From: Acanthaster planci
Taxonomy: Eukaryota > Echinodermata > Asteroidea > Valvatida > Acanthasteridae
NCBI RefSeq assembly: GCF_001949145.1
Contig: NW_019091362.1
Coordinates: 6,606,274-6,655,557 of the forward strand
DNA: 49,284 bases
Reading direction: 5' to 3'
The translations under genes were made by a program, and so were the position numbers. The notes under the pieces were generated by a model. That model was given only the letters and a program-made list of their open reading frames with translations. It had not been told where the DNA came from and did no database searches. This document shows positions 30,241-44,170 of the stretch, piece after piece (position 1 is the first letter of the stretch; every line of letters starts with the position of its first letter).

Positions 30241-33200
30241 TGCTCCTTGCTGTCAGAAAATTAATCATTTGACACCAGTTTTAATTGCTAAAATTCTGAC
30301 TAACTGACACATTTAAAACATAAATTACTGGAACAATAAGTTAGAGTGAGATCATTATTCCATAGTCTTCTTGGTTGCAATTCAAAGGGAAAAAGTATAG
30401 TTAAAGAGAAAAAATGTATGTCCTACTAACAGGTGTATAGAGAGCACACAATTGATTTAGCATGAGAAATGAGCCTGTTACTGGCATTGAAGAATGAAGT
30501 CGTTATCTGACATAGCATACTAAAAAAAACAAGAAACGTGATCAAGTAAAAATGGAGTTTATTTAAATGCAGATTAGATTAATATAGGCCTAAGTGCCTA
30601 ATTTGGAACCGTGAAGGTTTCCATAAAACGGGACTTTTGATAAGAAGGCAACTTTGTAATGCTAACATAGCCCCCCAAAAAGATAAACCCAGTATTGAAC
30701 AAATAAATTTAAAAGGATAAAGGAAGTTTGTCAAAAGTACTACACTGAAAAAACCTTTTTTACAGGAATTTCCTTGCAGTTGGGGCGCCAGTACTATTCC
30801 CAAAAACTAGGTACTGTAAAATTAAACCCTCACCATTAAATTACAGTTACCAAATAACAGCCCCACTGTTGTAATTTTACGAATGTGGCTAACTAAGCAT
30901 ACAGTAAATTTACATCCATTCATTCCACATTTACTGAGAAGTTGTTTCCTGCTTTGGAAATATAATTTGCTGTAGGTTTACCTTTTTTTGGAAAATGATT
31001 AAGATCTGTATCTTTCATAGTTTAGGCAACAATCAGTGCCAAGCTTTACCAGTACAGATTCCATTCATTTTTTATATTTTTCATCTTATCCTCAAGCCTG
31101 ACGACCCCAGGGTGGACTTTTTCCTGCCACCTTTCACCTCAGTCGACAGGTTTAGGCCCAAGAAACATCTGCAATAAAGTACAACTACAACATTGGAATA
31201 ATTGACAATAGGCTTGTGACTGCACTATTTAGTGTGGCTCAGAACACTTATGCTGACAAATATCGAATGACCATTGGAAAAGTACTCCACCACTGATGGT
31301 CTATAGTTTCTCTGTGTATGGGAAATGGGACTTTTTTATGTGAAACATGTCTTTTGACAACCCAAGGCACAAGGTGGTCCTTTGATAAATCCTTTGACAT
31401 TGCCTTATTGGTGCTCTGATACTGTCACACTTGGTATGACAAATATATGTACTTGTAGGTCCTGCCTTGATTTCAATATGACTGTAGCAAAGATGGGATG
31501 ATAACGGATAAAGGCATCAATGTTGAGCCAACACTGAGACCGTGAGTAAAGAAAAACAAGAAATTTAAACATACTTGAAGCTTAGTGCCAACTTTATTTG
31601 TACCATCATAAGCTAGTTGAACCACAAGGCCCATGGGGAGGAAAGCAGGGCTGGACCGGATGGGTCATGAGGCAGCCCATCGGCCTTATCAGGAAACGTC
31701 AGTGTTCATTTATTTGACTAACCCTACCCTCAAATCCAAATGAACCAAACATACTCATGCACGCTGTATTAATATTCAAAGACTAGTAGCTAATACCTAA
31801 TAAGGCAAGGAAACTTGAAAAATGGAATGTCCAGCAAATGTATAAAATCCATATGAGCTCTGGCAATTGGGCAGAGAGCCGCACATCGAGCCAGCAGAAT
31901 AAACCACATCAACTACAGTACAACTTTGTCCCAAGTCATCCTCTTGTGTTGATCCATATAACCTGTCGGGTTATCTTCAAAAAAATAGAATTTTAGAAAA
32001 CAAAGACAACTTTTAAAGTATTTTGAAGTTGTTTGAAGCATAAAAAACATGGACAATGGCTGCATGCAATTAAAGCCAGCTACCGCGCATTAGCAATGGT
32101 TGTAGCACATGCTCAGCTCACTCTGAGAGGGCGGAGATTTTTACCAAGGCAGATAATGGTACAAACCACCAAGCACATGTTTGTATTTGCCTTAAATGTG
32201 CACTGCGTTTATTGCACTTTTCATAATGATGAAACTTATAAAGTAAGGGTTTGCAAGGTGGACATGGGAGTTTTGCAGTAGTACCAAGTGGGTTCTATGT
32301 TGTGTGGTTATGGAGATTATGACACAAACTAGCCCATCAACTTCAGTTGGGCAAGTTGGCAAAAAAAGATCACTGTTTTCAAACCATGGGGGTTAAAGCA
32401 GCTGTAGCACATGTACATGTACTTTTCAGAACCACACAATGCGCATGATCTCGGTTCTCAATTCTCTCTTTCATATATTATCCTGGGTGTCAACTGTTTA
32501 ATTCCTTTCTTGGCTTTTCCTTTACTTTGTGTATGTATGTGTCTTTCTTTTTGAGTGCTCTTTTTTTTATAGTACATTTTTTTAGTTTGTCCCTGTACTT
32601 TTTTATCACTGAGTTTGAGTTTTTACTATTCTGAAACAAAAGATAAAAGAAACAAAGCAATCAAAGAATGTCCAATACTTGCAGTATAGTCAAAATGAAC
32701 AGCACAAAAGGCAGGCACCTTTGTGTGGGTCTTTAAGTTAGCTTTTGCTCAGACTAAATTTGCATATACCATGGAATGTGCATGGATATGCTAAAACTTA
32801 CTCTCTCAAACTACCGGTTTTAGTATATTGCAAGCATTGACAAACTTCACAACATCACAATAAAGAATTTTACTGGAAACTTTAGGCTTCTGCATGCTCA
32901 GCTGTGACATGTGCTCACAAAGGTTTGGCTGATGCATGTATGGCTATGTTTCAATACAGCTCCAATCATAGGCTAGTCTGATTTTGCCATCCACATGAGG
33001 TCCTGTGATACCTTTCATACATATAGGTACACCGAGTAAACTGCTTGTAGCTTTACATTCTAATTTTGCAGGCTCATGAAAACATCTTTCATCACCTTAA
33101 ATTACGAAAAATAAACAAACAAATATGACACGAACATTATGCTCGCTTTAAGTAAAAATGACACAATGTAAATGAGCATTATTTAGAGAGGGCGAACCCA

Positions 33201-34790
33201 TATAAAACTGTTTAAGACTTAAAAATAAACATCTTTTATTTTACTGTCAAGATTGGTGAATAGAAGTGTGTAACCTGCGCTAAAATATTGTAATTTTATA
33301 TTGTAAAATTATAACCTTCAGTTTTCACAACAATTAAAAACAAATATAATAGAGGAAAAAGTAAAAAATGAGATATAAATATGTATAGTCCAAACTTCAC
33401 TATTTCAAATAAAAAATTCATTTGCATAACGTTAATTAGAAATTTTGGGGCCCAAGTCACTTTTCCAAGTCATTGCCTGAAAGTTGAACTAAAATAGTTT
33501 CACAATGAAGAATGAAGATCTTACATGTAACTATGCTGCAGAGTCAAAAACAGATACCTAAATTGTAGGTAGCACTAAGATGCGCAAATTTTTGCAAACA
33601 GCATGGTCTAAAAATGCTATGCATACATGTAAAGCCATGGAGAGGAAAAACTGAACAGGAATGAATACTGAGCGTGGAATTAGTCAAGTGTGAAGATCAA
33701 TTTAGCAGATTTGAAATATTTATTATTTTGTACTAATTTTATTAAGTGTAAACTGTATGTACATGTATGTGGAGTTTATTTTTGGCTTTATATGCGACAA
33801 GCTTTCAAGAGAATATTTATTACATGTAAATGATGTTACCAACTATTATGAACTTTTATGTGTAATCTTTACCTGCAGCATTGCATATCGGGTAATTCGA
33901 CAGGAAAACACACAGTTGATTGCAAAGATAAACTTGAAGAGTTACAAATGAAAATACCAGAGATCAAACATATTACAGAAAGTGGTCAATAGAATTTGTA
34001 TTCCCATCACCAGTTCACAGAGTGTTGTAACACTACGCAAGGTACAAATGTTAAATTAAACTAGAGGTCTTTGTCTGTTTGAGAGCAGTCTGCATCCTGT
34101 TTACTTTGCACATTGTGAGTCTGTTTGGGTTTAACTGTGTTTTAGTTTATTTTTTGCCTGAGATAAAATGCATTATTCACCACACACACACAATGTGAGA
34201 TGAAACCCTTTGGATCAGCTGGCTACTGCCATGGTGAACAAATTTGTAAACACTACTGTTTGACCCCCCCTTTGCATGCAGGCCAGATGTCAAACTGGCT
34301 CATACATACTTACTTGTATTGGCACGTTTAAGCTCTCAGACGAATGAGAGCAAAGTGATTACAATGTAACAGTTCTGGTGCGCAAGTTTTGCCGAAGCAG
34401 CAACACAAAACATAAACCCTAGGCCTCCCCATCGCCGCCACACATCTAGTTAGATTTGGAGTGATACGCAGTTTCCCAAGATGAACAAAATAAACAACTT
34501 GGGCAAACAATTCTTCAGATAAACTTTGAAGTTAGTCATTAGCTATTTTATCCTGTTTGAATCATCTTTAAACACTACACCAAGCACCCTCTTGTTCTGG
34601 TGGGGCTTATTCCATCCGCTCGTGCTAGTGGGGGAAAAACAGTGCGCTTTATTGGTTTTTTTCAGAATTCATGTATAAAAACTACAGTCACCTGACAAAT
34701 AAAACACTATGGCAAGTACATACTTGTTCTGGTGGGGTTCAGCAGCGTGGCAAGTGTAACAAACTAGTTATGGCAAAGTCAAAGGGTTAA
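30241..34790. other. Non-coding stretch, no gene recognised
   Basis: AT-rich DNA. Short ORFs here lack recognisable motifs and splice context. I see no RNA gene and no clear inverted-repeat element. Confidence 0.5.
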
Positions 34791-34804
34791 TGGGCAATTC
34801 CACG

Positions 34805-36589
34805 GTAACAGAATTACATTTCAGAACAAAATTGACTGTCATTTTCCATGTTATGAATTAGTTATATGACCCGTTCCCGATTACAAACACGTTAAAAAGG
34901 TCTGGTTATAGTCCTACCATCAAAGCAGTGATAAAATATTAAAACATCCTACATGTTTTGGTTTTATATTGAATGTTTTGGTAACAGAATTATGTCAGAA
35001 AATGAAGCATTATCTTTTTTACCTATAGTTTCAACTTTATTGTAGCAGCAGTTTAAGGGTATTAATACTTACAAATATTTCATACTCCGTCATTTTACCA
35101 AAAAAGGCAGTGTTAACGGAATATCAAAAAATGGCAACGGAATTACACATGTGAAATGTACACGTACCTTACCTTGAAAAATGCCAATTCTTGAACAGCA
35201 ATCTTTATTTTTTTAATCTGGGCATGTTTTTCAGCTTTATTCATATTAATATAAACCATAATACAATGCATCTGTCATGTCTGTATACCTATCTGAAAGC
35301 TTTTACAATTTTTATACTTAGCAACAAGGGTGTATTGGAAAAGAACATGAAATTTCCACTTCTGAACCCCCCCGCGAGTTGTTATGCTTCAAATACATTT
35401 GTCAGCTTTAAACTGTTTAATCCTGCTTCAGTTTGTGGGTTAGGACGTGTTTCCATGTATATCCAACAGTATACGTTAAATATGGTAAGGAACACTGAAA
35501 AACCTACATGTGCTGTGAAATCACAATAAAATTGTCCATACACTGTATGTGTCAATGCAGTTATAAATGCATAACTACAATGCAGTTATCTGTATTGCAG
35601 ACATCTGGAGTGATTTGATCAGCAATTTGATCACTGATAAGTTAAGTGTAGTCATCAACAGTTGGACTGACCATATTCGAATGCAAGGTAGTTGACCATT
35701 TCTTGTCAACCTAGTGGAACCAACCTCTGGGACATGGTCGCACTGGTATTCAATAGGACTTAGGAGAAAGTGCTCAAAAGCATGGCGTCATTATTAAAAC
35801 CTACTTCTACAGGATGCTCCCGTCGACTTTTGTTTCCAGTGTACCTTATTCAAAGGCAAATTTCACTTGTACTTTTTACGTCAGTAGCATTCTTTACTTA
35901 TAATATAAAATTTATCTAAATTTCATAAAAAGAAAAACTGTGAATCACCAATGTGACTGAACTTTAAGTTCCCTATTTAGCATGAGTTATTTACATTTGT
36001 ACATACAGTACATATATACCTCATAAATTACTTTTTAAGGCATATAATGCTAAAAAACTAAAACGTAATACGTGTATATAAGCTTGTTCATGTGCATCCA
36101 AGCTGCATATTCATGTACATGTATAGTGCAAGTAGGCCTACATGTACACGTAGGCCTATAAGTTTGACCTGTAGGCTGTCATGGCTGTAGTTAAAGTGCA
36201 AAACAGTATGCATTTTGTAATGAGTGCAAGTATATGAAGTGATCACTTAGTGAGATTAACATTGCATAAACTGCTCCTGAGAATATTTACTTTGGAGAAT
36301 ACTCACTAATATGCTAAATGCTTCCACAAAGATCTGTGGAATAACAAGCACAATGTATGGAGAGAAAGTACTACGTGCTCTGAGTAAACACATGTACAGT
36401 GTACGATATAAACTGCTGCCCTATGTGGTACATTTAAAACAGAGAAACAGATGTGATTGATGCCCTCTTTGACCAAACAGAGAATCTCTTACTCAAAGAT
36501 TTACTTATACAGCCTCAAGACATGCATAGTTCTGATGAGATGTAATTCCCTTACCTTCTGTAATTCTGTTACCATGTAATTCCGTTACC
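34805..36589. mobile_element. Region bracketed by inverted GTAACGGAATTACA motifs
   Basis: The left part has GTAACAGAATTACAT (34807), GTAACAGAATTATGT (34981) and AACGGAATTACACATG (35138). The right edge carries the reverse complement twice in a row, TGTAATTCTGTTACC and TGTAATTCCGTTACC (36560-36589). The interior (about 1.4 kb) has no gene I recognise. It is probably a non-autonomous element with subterminal repeats. Confidence 0.4.
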
Positions 36590-39500
36590 AATGTTTCTAA
36601 AGGAGTAAATACTTTTATTGAAAACTTAGTGTTTGAGGTTATAACTATGCAGATTAAGGAAGAGAATTTACAATGGTGGAATAAATCTGTAAGAAATAGG
36701 CCAAGGAGAAAAAATTTTGTAACTTTTTGTAATTCACAGCTGTTTTAACCCACATTGTGTGGTTTTCTCATCCAAGTGCTATGTCCAGAGAGAGAACATG
36801 CCTTTGAAACAAGCTTCCATAAACTATAATAGTTATAAACTATTCAGAGAGATTAGTTTAGCATTTACATGTAGGATTTATGATATTTTATAATGTTTAG
36901 CTGCAGGGGTCCTTATCATAAGGAAAAAAGATTTAAAATTTCAAATATAATTTTAAGGAAAACGAAAAATTATTTTCAAAAACATTTTTTTGCCCCATGC
37001 CAGTTGAACATTTATTTTATTTTTATTCCATCAGCTTTAAAATTCGCCATTTTTCTTATTTCCCATTCGGAATTGCCCTAATAAATATTCATTTTTTTCC
37101 CGTGAATCACATGTGGAACCATCACGATGTGATTGCACGTATACATGTAGGTCATCCTGAGAAAAATTTGCATGTCAATCAGAGATCTACTAACTAGTAC
37201 AAATTGCCATTTCGGATGACCTCGTGATGACATCATAGAAATTTTCACATACATTTTCACACATTTCACATGATGTGTGTTTGTGCCAAATTTTAACCCA
37301 ATCAGACTAGTAGTTCTAGAGATATATAGGACTACCAGGTATTCAATTTTGAGGGCATGTCACAGGATTTATGATGATGTCCTCAACTTCAAGCTTCGTA
37401 TTTTTGTTGACAGGAAGGCAATTCTATCTGGGTTCAATTACGTGTGCACACCCAACCATACGGTACAAATTGCACAATACCAAACCAGTTCTCCCTTAAA
37501 CTTTGCTAACAAATGTACTAGTATTCGTACACTTGAGAGGAAGCAGTTGTTAGTTGTTGATATAATCAGAAATTAAAAAAATTTCTAGCATGTTTTGAAG
37601 TGTCATGCACATATATGCGTACCAATGCTTTAATGGCATTATCATCTATCAACATAAATTACTATGCTATGCCCACTAGCATAATAGCTTTTACCTGTCA
37701 ACATTACTTAACAAGGAATTTCAGGAGAGCTAAATCAGCAACACAAATATGGTGTCTGCAGTCCAGAGAGTGACAAACATGAAACATCCTGATTAAATTA
37801 TGCCATTCTTTCAACAGTTAACTTCAACCAGAAGAAATAAATCTTGCTGAGAAAATTTCTAATCGGAATGCCATAAATTTCATAAATTTCAGGCTTTTCA
37901 TAAAAGTTGTGTTTTTATCAGGAAAAAAAAATAATCTGATCTGAGGAAATGCGAAATGCCTCTCCAATATTCGATAATGCTTGTCATATTTATTTGGGGA
38001 ATAAATTTTATGTGTTTGGCCGGTCCTAAATGTACTTTTTAGACCGACTCAGGCGAATGGACTTGACTAATAATTGAGCTGCAGGCGAGGGCATTATCAG
38101 TGTTCATTCTCCTAAGCCAGTCTTAAACATTACTTTATTCCCATTCTTAAAACCGTTTTAGTCAGAGAGTCAAAAGAAGTCAATATATGATAAATTTCCA
38201 AGGATTTTGTTCAGGAATTCCTTTCCATTTTCCCGAACACGATATATTATGGTTTATTCCTTGTGAACTAGTCCAGAAGAATCTCCTTATGGATGAATTT
38301 GGCACACGTGCTACAGCAAACACACTCTTCACCAATGTTGCGCATTGCTGAATGGGGAAATCTTGTGAGACTATAACACCTGTAGGCGTTCCAATACATT
38401 TCTTTAAAAAGTAATTTCAATAAAAAAATACCATTAATTAATTCAAAAAGTCATTGCATTTCGTTGAACAAAGGCCTACTCTAGGATCTGCCAGAAGGGG
38501 CAGTGGCCAAACTCCCCCTCCAAACTCAAAGTTGAAAAAGTGTGGGGGGCAATGCTTCCCCTCCCCCTGCGTCACTTCTTCCCCCACCAGTATTTTAGGG
38601 AGTATGATTTTGAAAACTCAGTGAAAACATGAAATCAAATTTGGCTTCTGACCAATTGTGCTACATGCCATTCTCTAATTAAGTAAAGGATAAAAATGTC
38701 TGTCTGATGGACAAACTTTATGGTTGTATGTTTTTTTAAAACAATCTTTCAAAAAATGTTTATCTGCACTTGAATTGTCTTTCCGCAATTTCAAATCATA
38801 TAAAATTTAATACATTGCAGCCAGTTATCAAGAAAACTTTAATTATGTTTTCAAAAGTAACCCACTCTTCATCAATCCTCAAATGTTAATAACATTTTTA
38901 AATATATGTACAGGTACACCACAGGGGGGTGAAGCTAGGTTGAGATATACATGTAATTAAAAAGTCTGTCTTGGTGACAAAGGTGATTTTCATTTCAAGT
39001 TAACAATTCCCATGTCACAAACAGAAACAGGGAAGATCTACACAAGCAAAAAAGAGGGCAAAGTTTTGCAGTGGGAAGGTGTTGTCAATAATACACATTT
39101 GTATGATCTTTAGTAGCCCTGGTGTAGAAAGACTCACCTACCAATTTGAAAGCAGTCACAGCACAGAAACTTGTTGCTCATACTCTGCACATTTTGTGAG
39201 ACCATGCAGGGAGTTCCCCCCCAAGCAGGGAGTTCCCCCCCAAAAGGACAATCTTTACTTATGCCACTCAGAGTAGTTACACCACAAAGAAACAATGAAA
39301 TCGTACCAGGAACAGCACTCAAGGCAGAAATTCACTTATGCGTCTTTTTTTGGGGGGGGAAGAGTTCCTTATGTGGATGCCACTTGACACCCTGTGCCAT
39401 AAACTTGACACCCTCGAGACTGGTCTAAAAAATCTAAGCTAAAAGTAAACGACTTGGGAGTAAGCCATGTGCTAATATACATCCCTAGGATCACTGGCTA

Positions 39501-40009
39501 TGATGATGTTACACCGAATCGGAGCAACTCCATAAAGCGAAAAAAGTCCAAATCAAGTCTACGATGTTAAAAGAGTTTTTTTTAGAACAAATTTAAGCAA
39601 CACATAATAAATTGGGATGGTCGAAAAAATCCAATCTGTCCAAACTGAGTGGCCCTGTTACCTATAGTTGTACCACGACTTGGTACTTTCCCTCCTAATT
39701 TGAACTATTCTGGAAAGGTTTTTGTTTTTAAATTCTGATGGCAAATAATTATTGACATCTGGATAACTCTTATCTTCTTTTTTATCACAATGGCATGGTA
39801 ACATTTTCAACAAAACAATTTACTTTATCACAGTCTTTTACATGGATATGATCCCAATCAGATGTCTGATGGTTTTTTGCTGAAATAGTGATGCATGTCA
39901 GTGGGGGTCACCATTGGATTTCATGGGCCCTTTATATTTACACCTAAACAAGTAAATTACAACCTCCCTGTGTAAGAAATGGCCCCTTTTTTATTTACTT
40001 TGATCCTAT
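36590..40009. other. Non-coding stretch, no gene recognised
   Basis: AT-rich. Only minor structure is seen: a 19-bp tandem duplication of GCAGGGAGTTCCCCCCCAA (39207-39244) and a few C-rich patches near 38500. Confidence 0.5.
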
Positions 40010-40930
40010 TATTCAGGCCAAAGGTGCACACTTGGGCCACTCCCATTCAGGTTCAATGTGTACAGCGCCCTCTAGTGTCATGTAGTTTCCCCCTTATTTA
40101 CCATCCCTCATTAATTGGGTTCATGTATGTAAAGCGCCCTGTAGCATATGCCATCCCCAATAAGACCCACTCCAATGTCATTTTTAGTGACCTCATGCAG
40201 CACATACATGAATTCATTGTACCCCTCCCCCAGGAAGGCATGTCAACCCCCAATGGGAAAAGCGCCCTCTATAGTGTACATGGTACGTAAGACACCCCCT
40301 CCTCCTGCTGGACTGATATGTACCACCCACAACACACACATGTACATGTATGGTCATTGGAGCGCCCTCTAGTTTAATTTGATGTCCAGCCACTCTTGCA
40401 TTCACAATGGTCTAACCCCACCCCACCCGTGGGACGGCCATGAAATCAATCCCCATTGCTTTAGCACCCTCTATAATGGAAAGTGATGTCTAGCTCCCCC
40501 TCTCTCCCATTAGGATTCATCATGTAGAGTGCCCTCTAGTGTAATGTGAAATGCTCCCCCTCCCCACCAATGGGATTATGTAACTACCCCTTCCCCATTT
40601 GTGTTCATCATCTATAGCACTCTGATGCAATGTGATACGTCTCACTTATATGCATGCTCCCCTCCCCCACCCACCCCGACACATTTAGGTTCCCTCTGTA
40701 CACACTCCCTGCGTCCACCTCCCACATTCACGCAAGCTGACTTCAGAGGGTGGGTAACGGATGCAATTCCCACCTCCTTTTTTGGCTTCAGTGGAGATGG
40801 CATTATTTTATTACGCACATGTACATATCCCTCCACTTGTGGATACCTTGGGTAGGCCATAAAATCACCCCCACCCCTTCCACTTTTTGTCTTCTTCATT
40901 AAAGCCCCCTATAAGCTAATAGAATGCAAT
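40010..40930. repeat. Diverged tandem array with AGCGCCCTCTAGTG motifs
   Basis: C-rich repeats roughly 65-130 bp apart, each with a motif like AGCGCCCTCTAGTG followed by TAATGTGAT and a CTCCCCC...CCAATGGG stretch. Clear motif copies start at 40064, 40133, 40261, 40361, 40463 and 40528; weaker ones lie near 40616 and 40902. The opposite strand reads CACTAGAGGGCGCT, close to the CTCF core consensus. All six-frame ORFs here are artefacts of the C-rich composition. Confidence 0.7.
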
Positions 40931-41968
40931 TTCGCCTCCTATCCCACCCCATCCCCCGAAAAAAAACCACTTCCTTTAATTCTAATCCCAGTATGAATCT
41001 TATTCGCAATTTACTTTCAATTGCAATATACAATGTACATGTACTTATAGATCCTGAAACCAAACAATCTAAATTCAACATTCACTCAAAAGTGAATTTG
41101 AGGAAATACAATTTTGGTAAGTCTTAATCCCCCAAAATTCCCAAACTGATTAACCCAATGTTATCCCGTGTTCTGAACAACTATATCCAATTATAGTCTG
41201 CTTTTATTTTCAATGTTACATACAGTAATACATGTATAAAACTTTCAACCAGTGGCAGGTAAAAACTACGGCCGCCTGTCAAAGAAAAAAAAAATCTCAA
41301 TATGCAAATCTTCCAAAAACTCAAGTGCCAAGCAGAACATGATGCCATGACACTGATCATGTCCCTTTCCATAATGTGGTATGAAAGTGATAAATGATTT
41401 TGAATTTAAAAAGTGTCCTAAGTACATGTATATGTATGAAGTGAAGAAACACGGAAAGACATAAAGAACTTTTTAAAGAACTTCCTATGTTGAAAAACTG
41501 TAATAAAAGAGTGATTACAAATATTTCTTTTGGGGAACTTCATGTCAAACTAAAATGTAAACTTTTTACAGAGAAAGCTTAAAATTCTTAAAAATAGCTT
41601 TAAAACATCTTTGTCTGAAAGTACTCGTAATTGCAATAAGCCAAAACCCAGATAAAATACTTCAAAACATGACTTTAATAAGGCACTGTAATAAAAACAG
41701 TTAAGAACTCTAAAAATGAGCACTAGGTGAACTTGAATGAATAAAGCTAAAAATCAAGGTTAACAAAACTTCATCATCTTATTTTGAGTAATTAATTGAA
41801 AAAAATGCATAAAAATTGTCTGTGGTAGCTCAGTAAATTCTAGCACTAGATTAGATGTAAATTACAGGAGAATGCCAGTACAGGTAATTTGACCACAATT
41901 CAATTGAAAGATACATGTAATTTGTAGGTGTCTTAATGAACTTTGAAGCAAACGAGACCAATATGTGC
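40931..41968. other. Non-coding stretch, nothing recognised
   Basis: AT-rich sequence with short ORFs lacking motifs; no structure noted. Confidence 0.45.
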
Positions 41969-42027
41969 TTAACCCTAACAGTCCTCAATCCTCCACCTGT
42001 CCAAGGATTGAGGACTGTTAGGGTTAA
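41969..42027. other. Perfect 24-bp stem hairpin with 11-nt loop
   Basis: The left arm 41969-41992 and right arm 42004-42027 are exact reverse complements: TTAACCCTAACAGTCC... against ...GGACTGTTAGGGTTAA. The loop is CCACCTGTCCA. The outer ends contain one telomere-type unit (TTAGGG). It may be a recent foldback element, a small-RNA hairpin or a palindromic insertion. Confidence 0.8.
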
Positions 42028-42746
42028 TTAAATTACAGCAAAAAGCAACATATGACAGAAGTCATGATAAAATGTTTTTAATGCAACCCTAAAATATGCT
42101 GGAATCAAATGGAATTGTACCGTAGCTCTTTGGATTTTGCATACAGTGACATATTCAAATCTGATTGTTATATTGTAAAACCCCTTTTTCAATGATGTTC
42201 TCATATTGTGCCATCAAGTTCATTTTCTGGTCTCAACAACTTTTCTATAATCACAACATAAACCAATTTTGTGCTGCTGGTACATTTATAGTTTGTCCTT
42301 CTGAGCGTTGGTCTTAATGAAAATGCAACATTAAACAACCAAAATGAAGTCCGTACATAAAATTTAGACTAAATTAGAGATGTAACATTTTGGTGTAACT
42401 TGCATGCATTGACCATGACAAATTGCAGTCAGCGAGCTAAGCACAAATGTGGTTACAGTTTGATATAGACACGTATTCCTTACTGCAGACAGTTAAGCGC
42501 AGATGACCAATTGGATTCTTCTCTAGTCAATGAAATTTTCTGTCGGCTGAGACCATCAAAATAGATATTGAAACTGTATATAAAACCACAATGTCCCGGA
42601 ATATCCAGCACTGCATGGTAATAATTAATCACTGGTACGACTCCCATGTTGAACACATGCCCTCAATGTGGCCAATTAATTTACATCCCTGCAGTACAAC
42701 TGCAGGTATTCTACCCTAGCTTAAGGATACTGTGCACGATATGAGG

Positions 42747-42860
42747 CTATTGTTACCTAACACCCCCCCCCCAGAAGTCTGTAAAGAATTCCTGAGATTC
42801 CCATCAAACAATGACCAACACAGAGGCGGGGGGGGAGGTTCTCTCCGCCCCATATCTTGC
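42747..42860. mobile_element. Partial inverted copy of the 2230-2392 element
   Basis: On the minus strand it reads GCAAGATATGGGGCGGAG, then GTTGGTCATTGTTTGATGGG, AATCTCAGGAATTCTTTACA and GTGTTAGGTAACAATAG, aligning with 2228-2334. The second terminal repeat is missing or too diverged to see. Confidence 0.7.
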
Positions 42861-44106
42861 ATCATATAGGTTGAGTCCTAAATTGCACATTCTCAGCGGC
42901 TGCATGCAACCCATCTGTCCATGCTACAGTACTTTTGTTAATGTGACCAATGGATGGTAAGCTTATAAACACCACATTCCATATGTTCAAATACATTTTG
43001 CAACTTCATGCACACTTGTGTTTTCCAGTCTTTTGAACATGTGAACACTCTAATAATTGTGGGATCAATTTAAGGATGTTATTGTCACCGGTACAACACT
43101 GGAAGAACAGGAACCAATGATCTGACAATTATTACTAGTAAGCATCATTCCATTACCATGTGGTAACATGTTGGAATTGATTAGAATCAACTGCACTTGC
43201 CAAAATCCAAATACGTGTGTACCAACATACACATGTACTAAGGCACATTTCCCCCTTCTGGTAATTATTGACGCATATCCCCAATTCCCATACATGTACA
43301 CTGTATGTAAAGCTTAAGTGTACACATTAAAAGCATCTTAACAGCCTGGGTTTGAAAACTGGTACCGTTACTTCAGTATCCCTCATCAGCCAAGGTACCA
43401 GTCAGTATATCCACAGAACTACTGTACATGTAGTTTTAATTTGTTTCACTGAGCGAGACAATATTTCACGATTTAATCCAAGTAGAGCTGACAGAAGGAG
43501 TTTCTTCCTCCCTCGTCAGGCTGACATAAATATCTGATACATCACCATGACACAAGTTTTTATCACAGATATTTCTCTTATGTATTGCAGGCATCTATTT
43601 AAATTTGACTCACAAGATGCCACTATTTTAAAGTGGATAATCCATAAACATGAATGTACATGTACCAGTACAGGTACACGTGTAGGTGCTCTCAAAGCCT
43701 AGCTCCACACACTGAGCGTGTCCACTGTAAATGACCAAGGCACATAGCAATTGAATTAACCCTTGCTTATTACAACAGTAAAGTAAATTGCTCAAATACA
43801 TGTACCGTACGTGTGCACACTATGCAAAGACATTAATGATTGGCTTTTTTACATGTACCTGTACATGTAAACTACGTTTCAAGAAGGTATTAGTCAAGGA
43901 ACTAGTTTTAAGGGAAATAAAATACTTAGGTACAAAAAAGCATGTAGCATAAAAACAAAAAGTATATCTCTATGAGTTATGGATTCTCCATAACTGTCAC
44001 GGTTATAATTGTTTTTTGTAACCAACTTTGTGAACTTTCAATATTTATACCGTACAGTGTACATGTGTACTCAACAAAATTTATGTACATGTATTAATGA
44101 CTTCAG

Positions 44107-44170
44107 TGAGGAGCGCATTCTGATGCAGGCGCATGAGCTACAAGCGGCAATGGTATGGAAACAAGAAAAT
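44107..44170 (+). CDS. Possible orphan exon
   Basis: Between an acceptor (GACTTCAG) and donor (GTAAGA) lies an open frame of 64 nt encoding EERILMQAHELQAAMVWKQE, which looks protein-like (amphipathic helix). A second candidate follows at 44238-44327 (LWELREFLAAALASTSTW), but the phases of the two do not match. No family recognised and no further exons found. Confidence 0.15.

Noticed and set aside
40214-40899. Several ORFs in the C-rich array
   Set aside because: They follow from C/G-rich low-complexity repeats, give Pro/Gly/His-rich peptides and occur on both strands.
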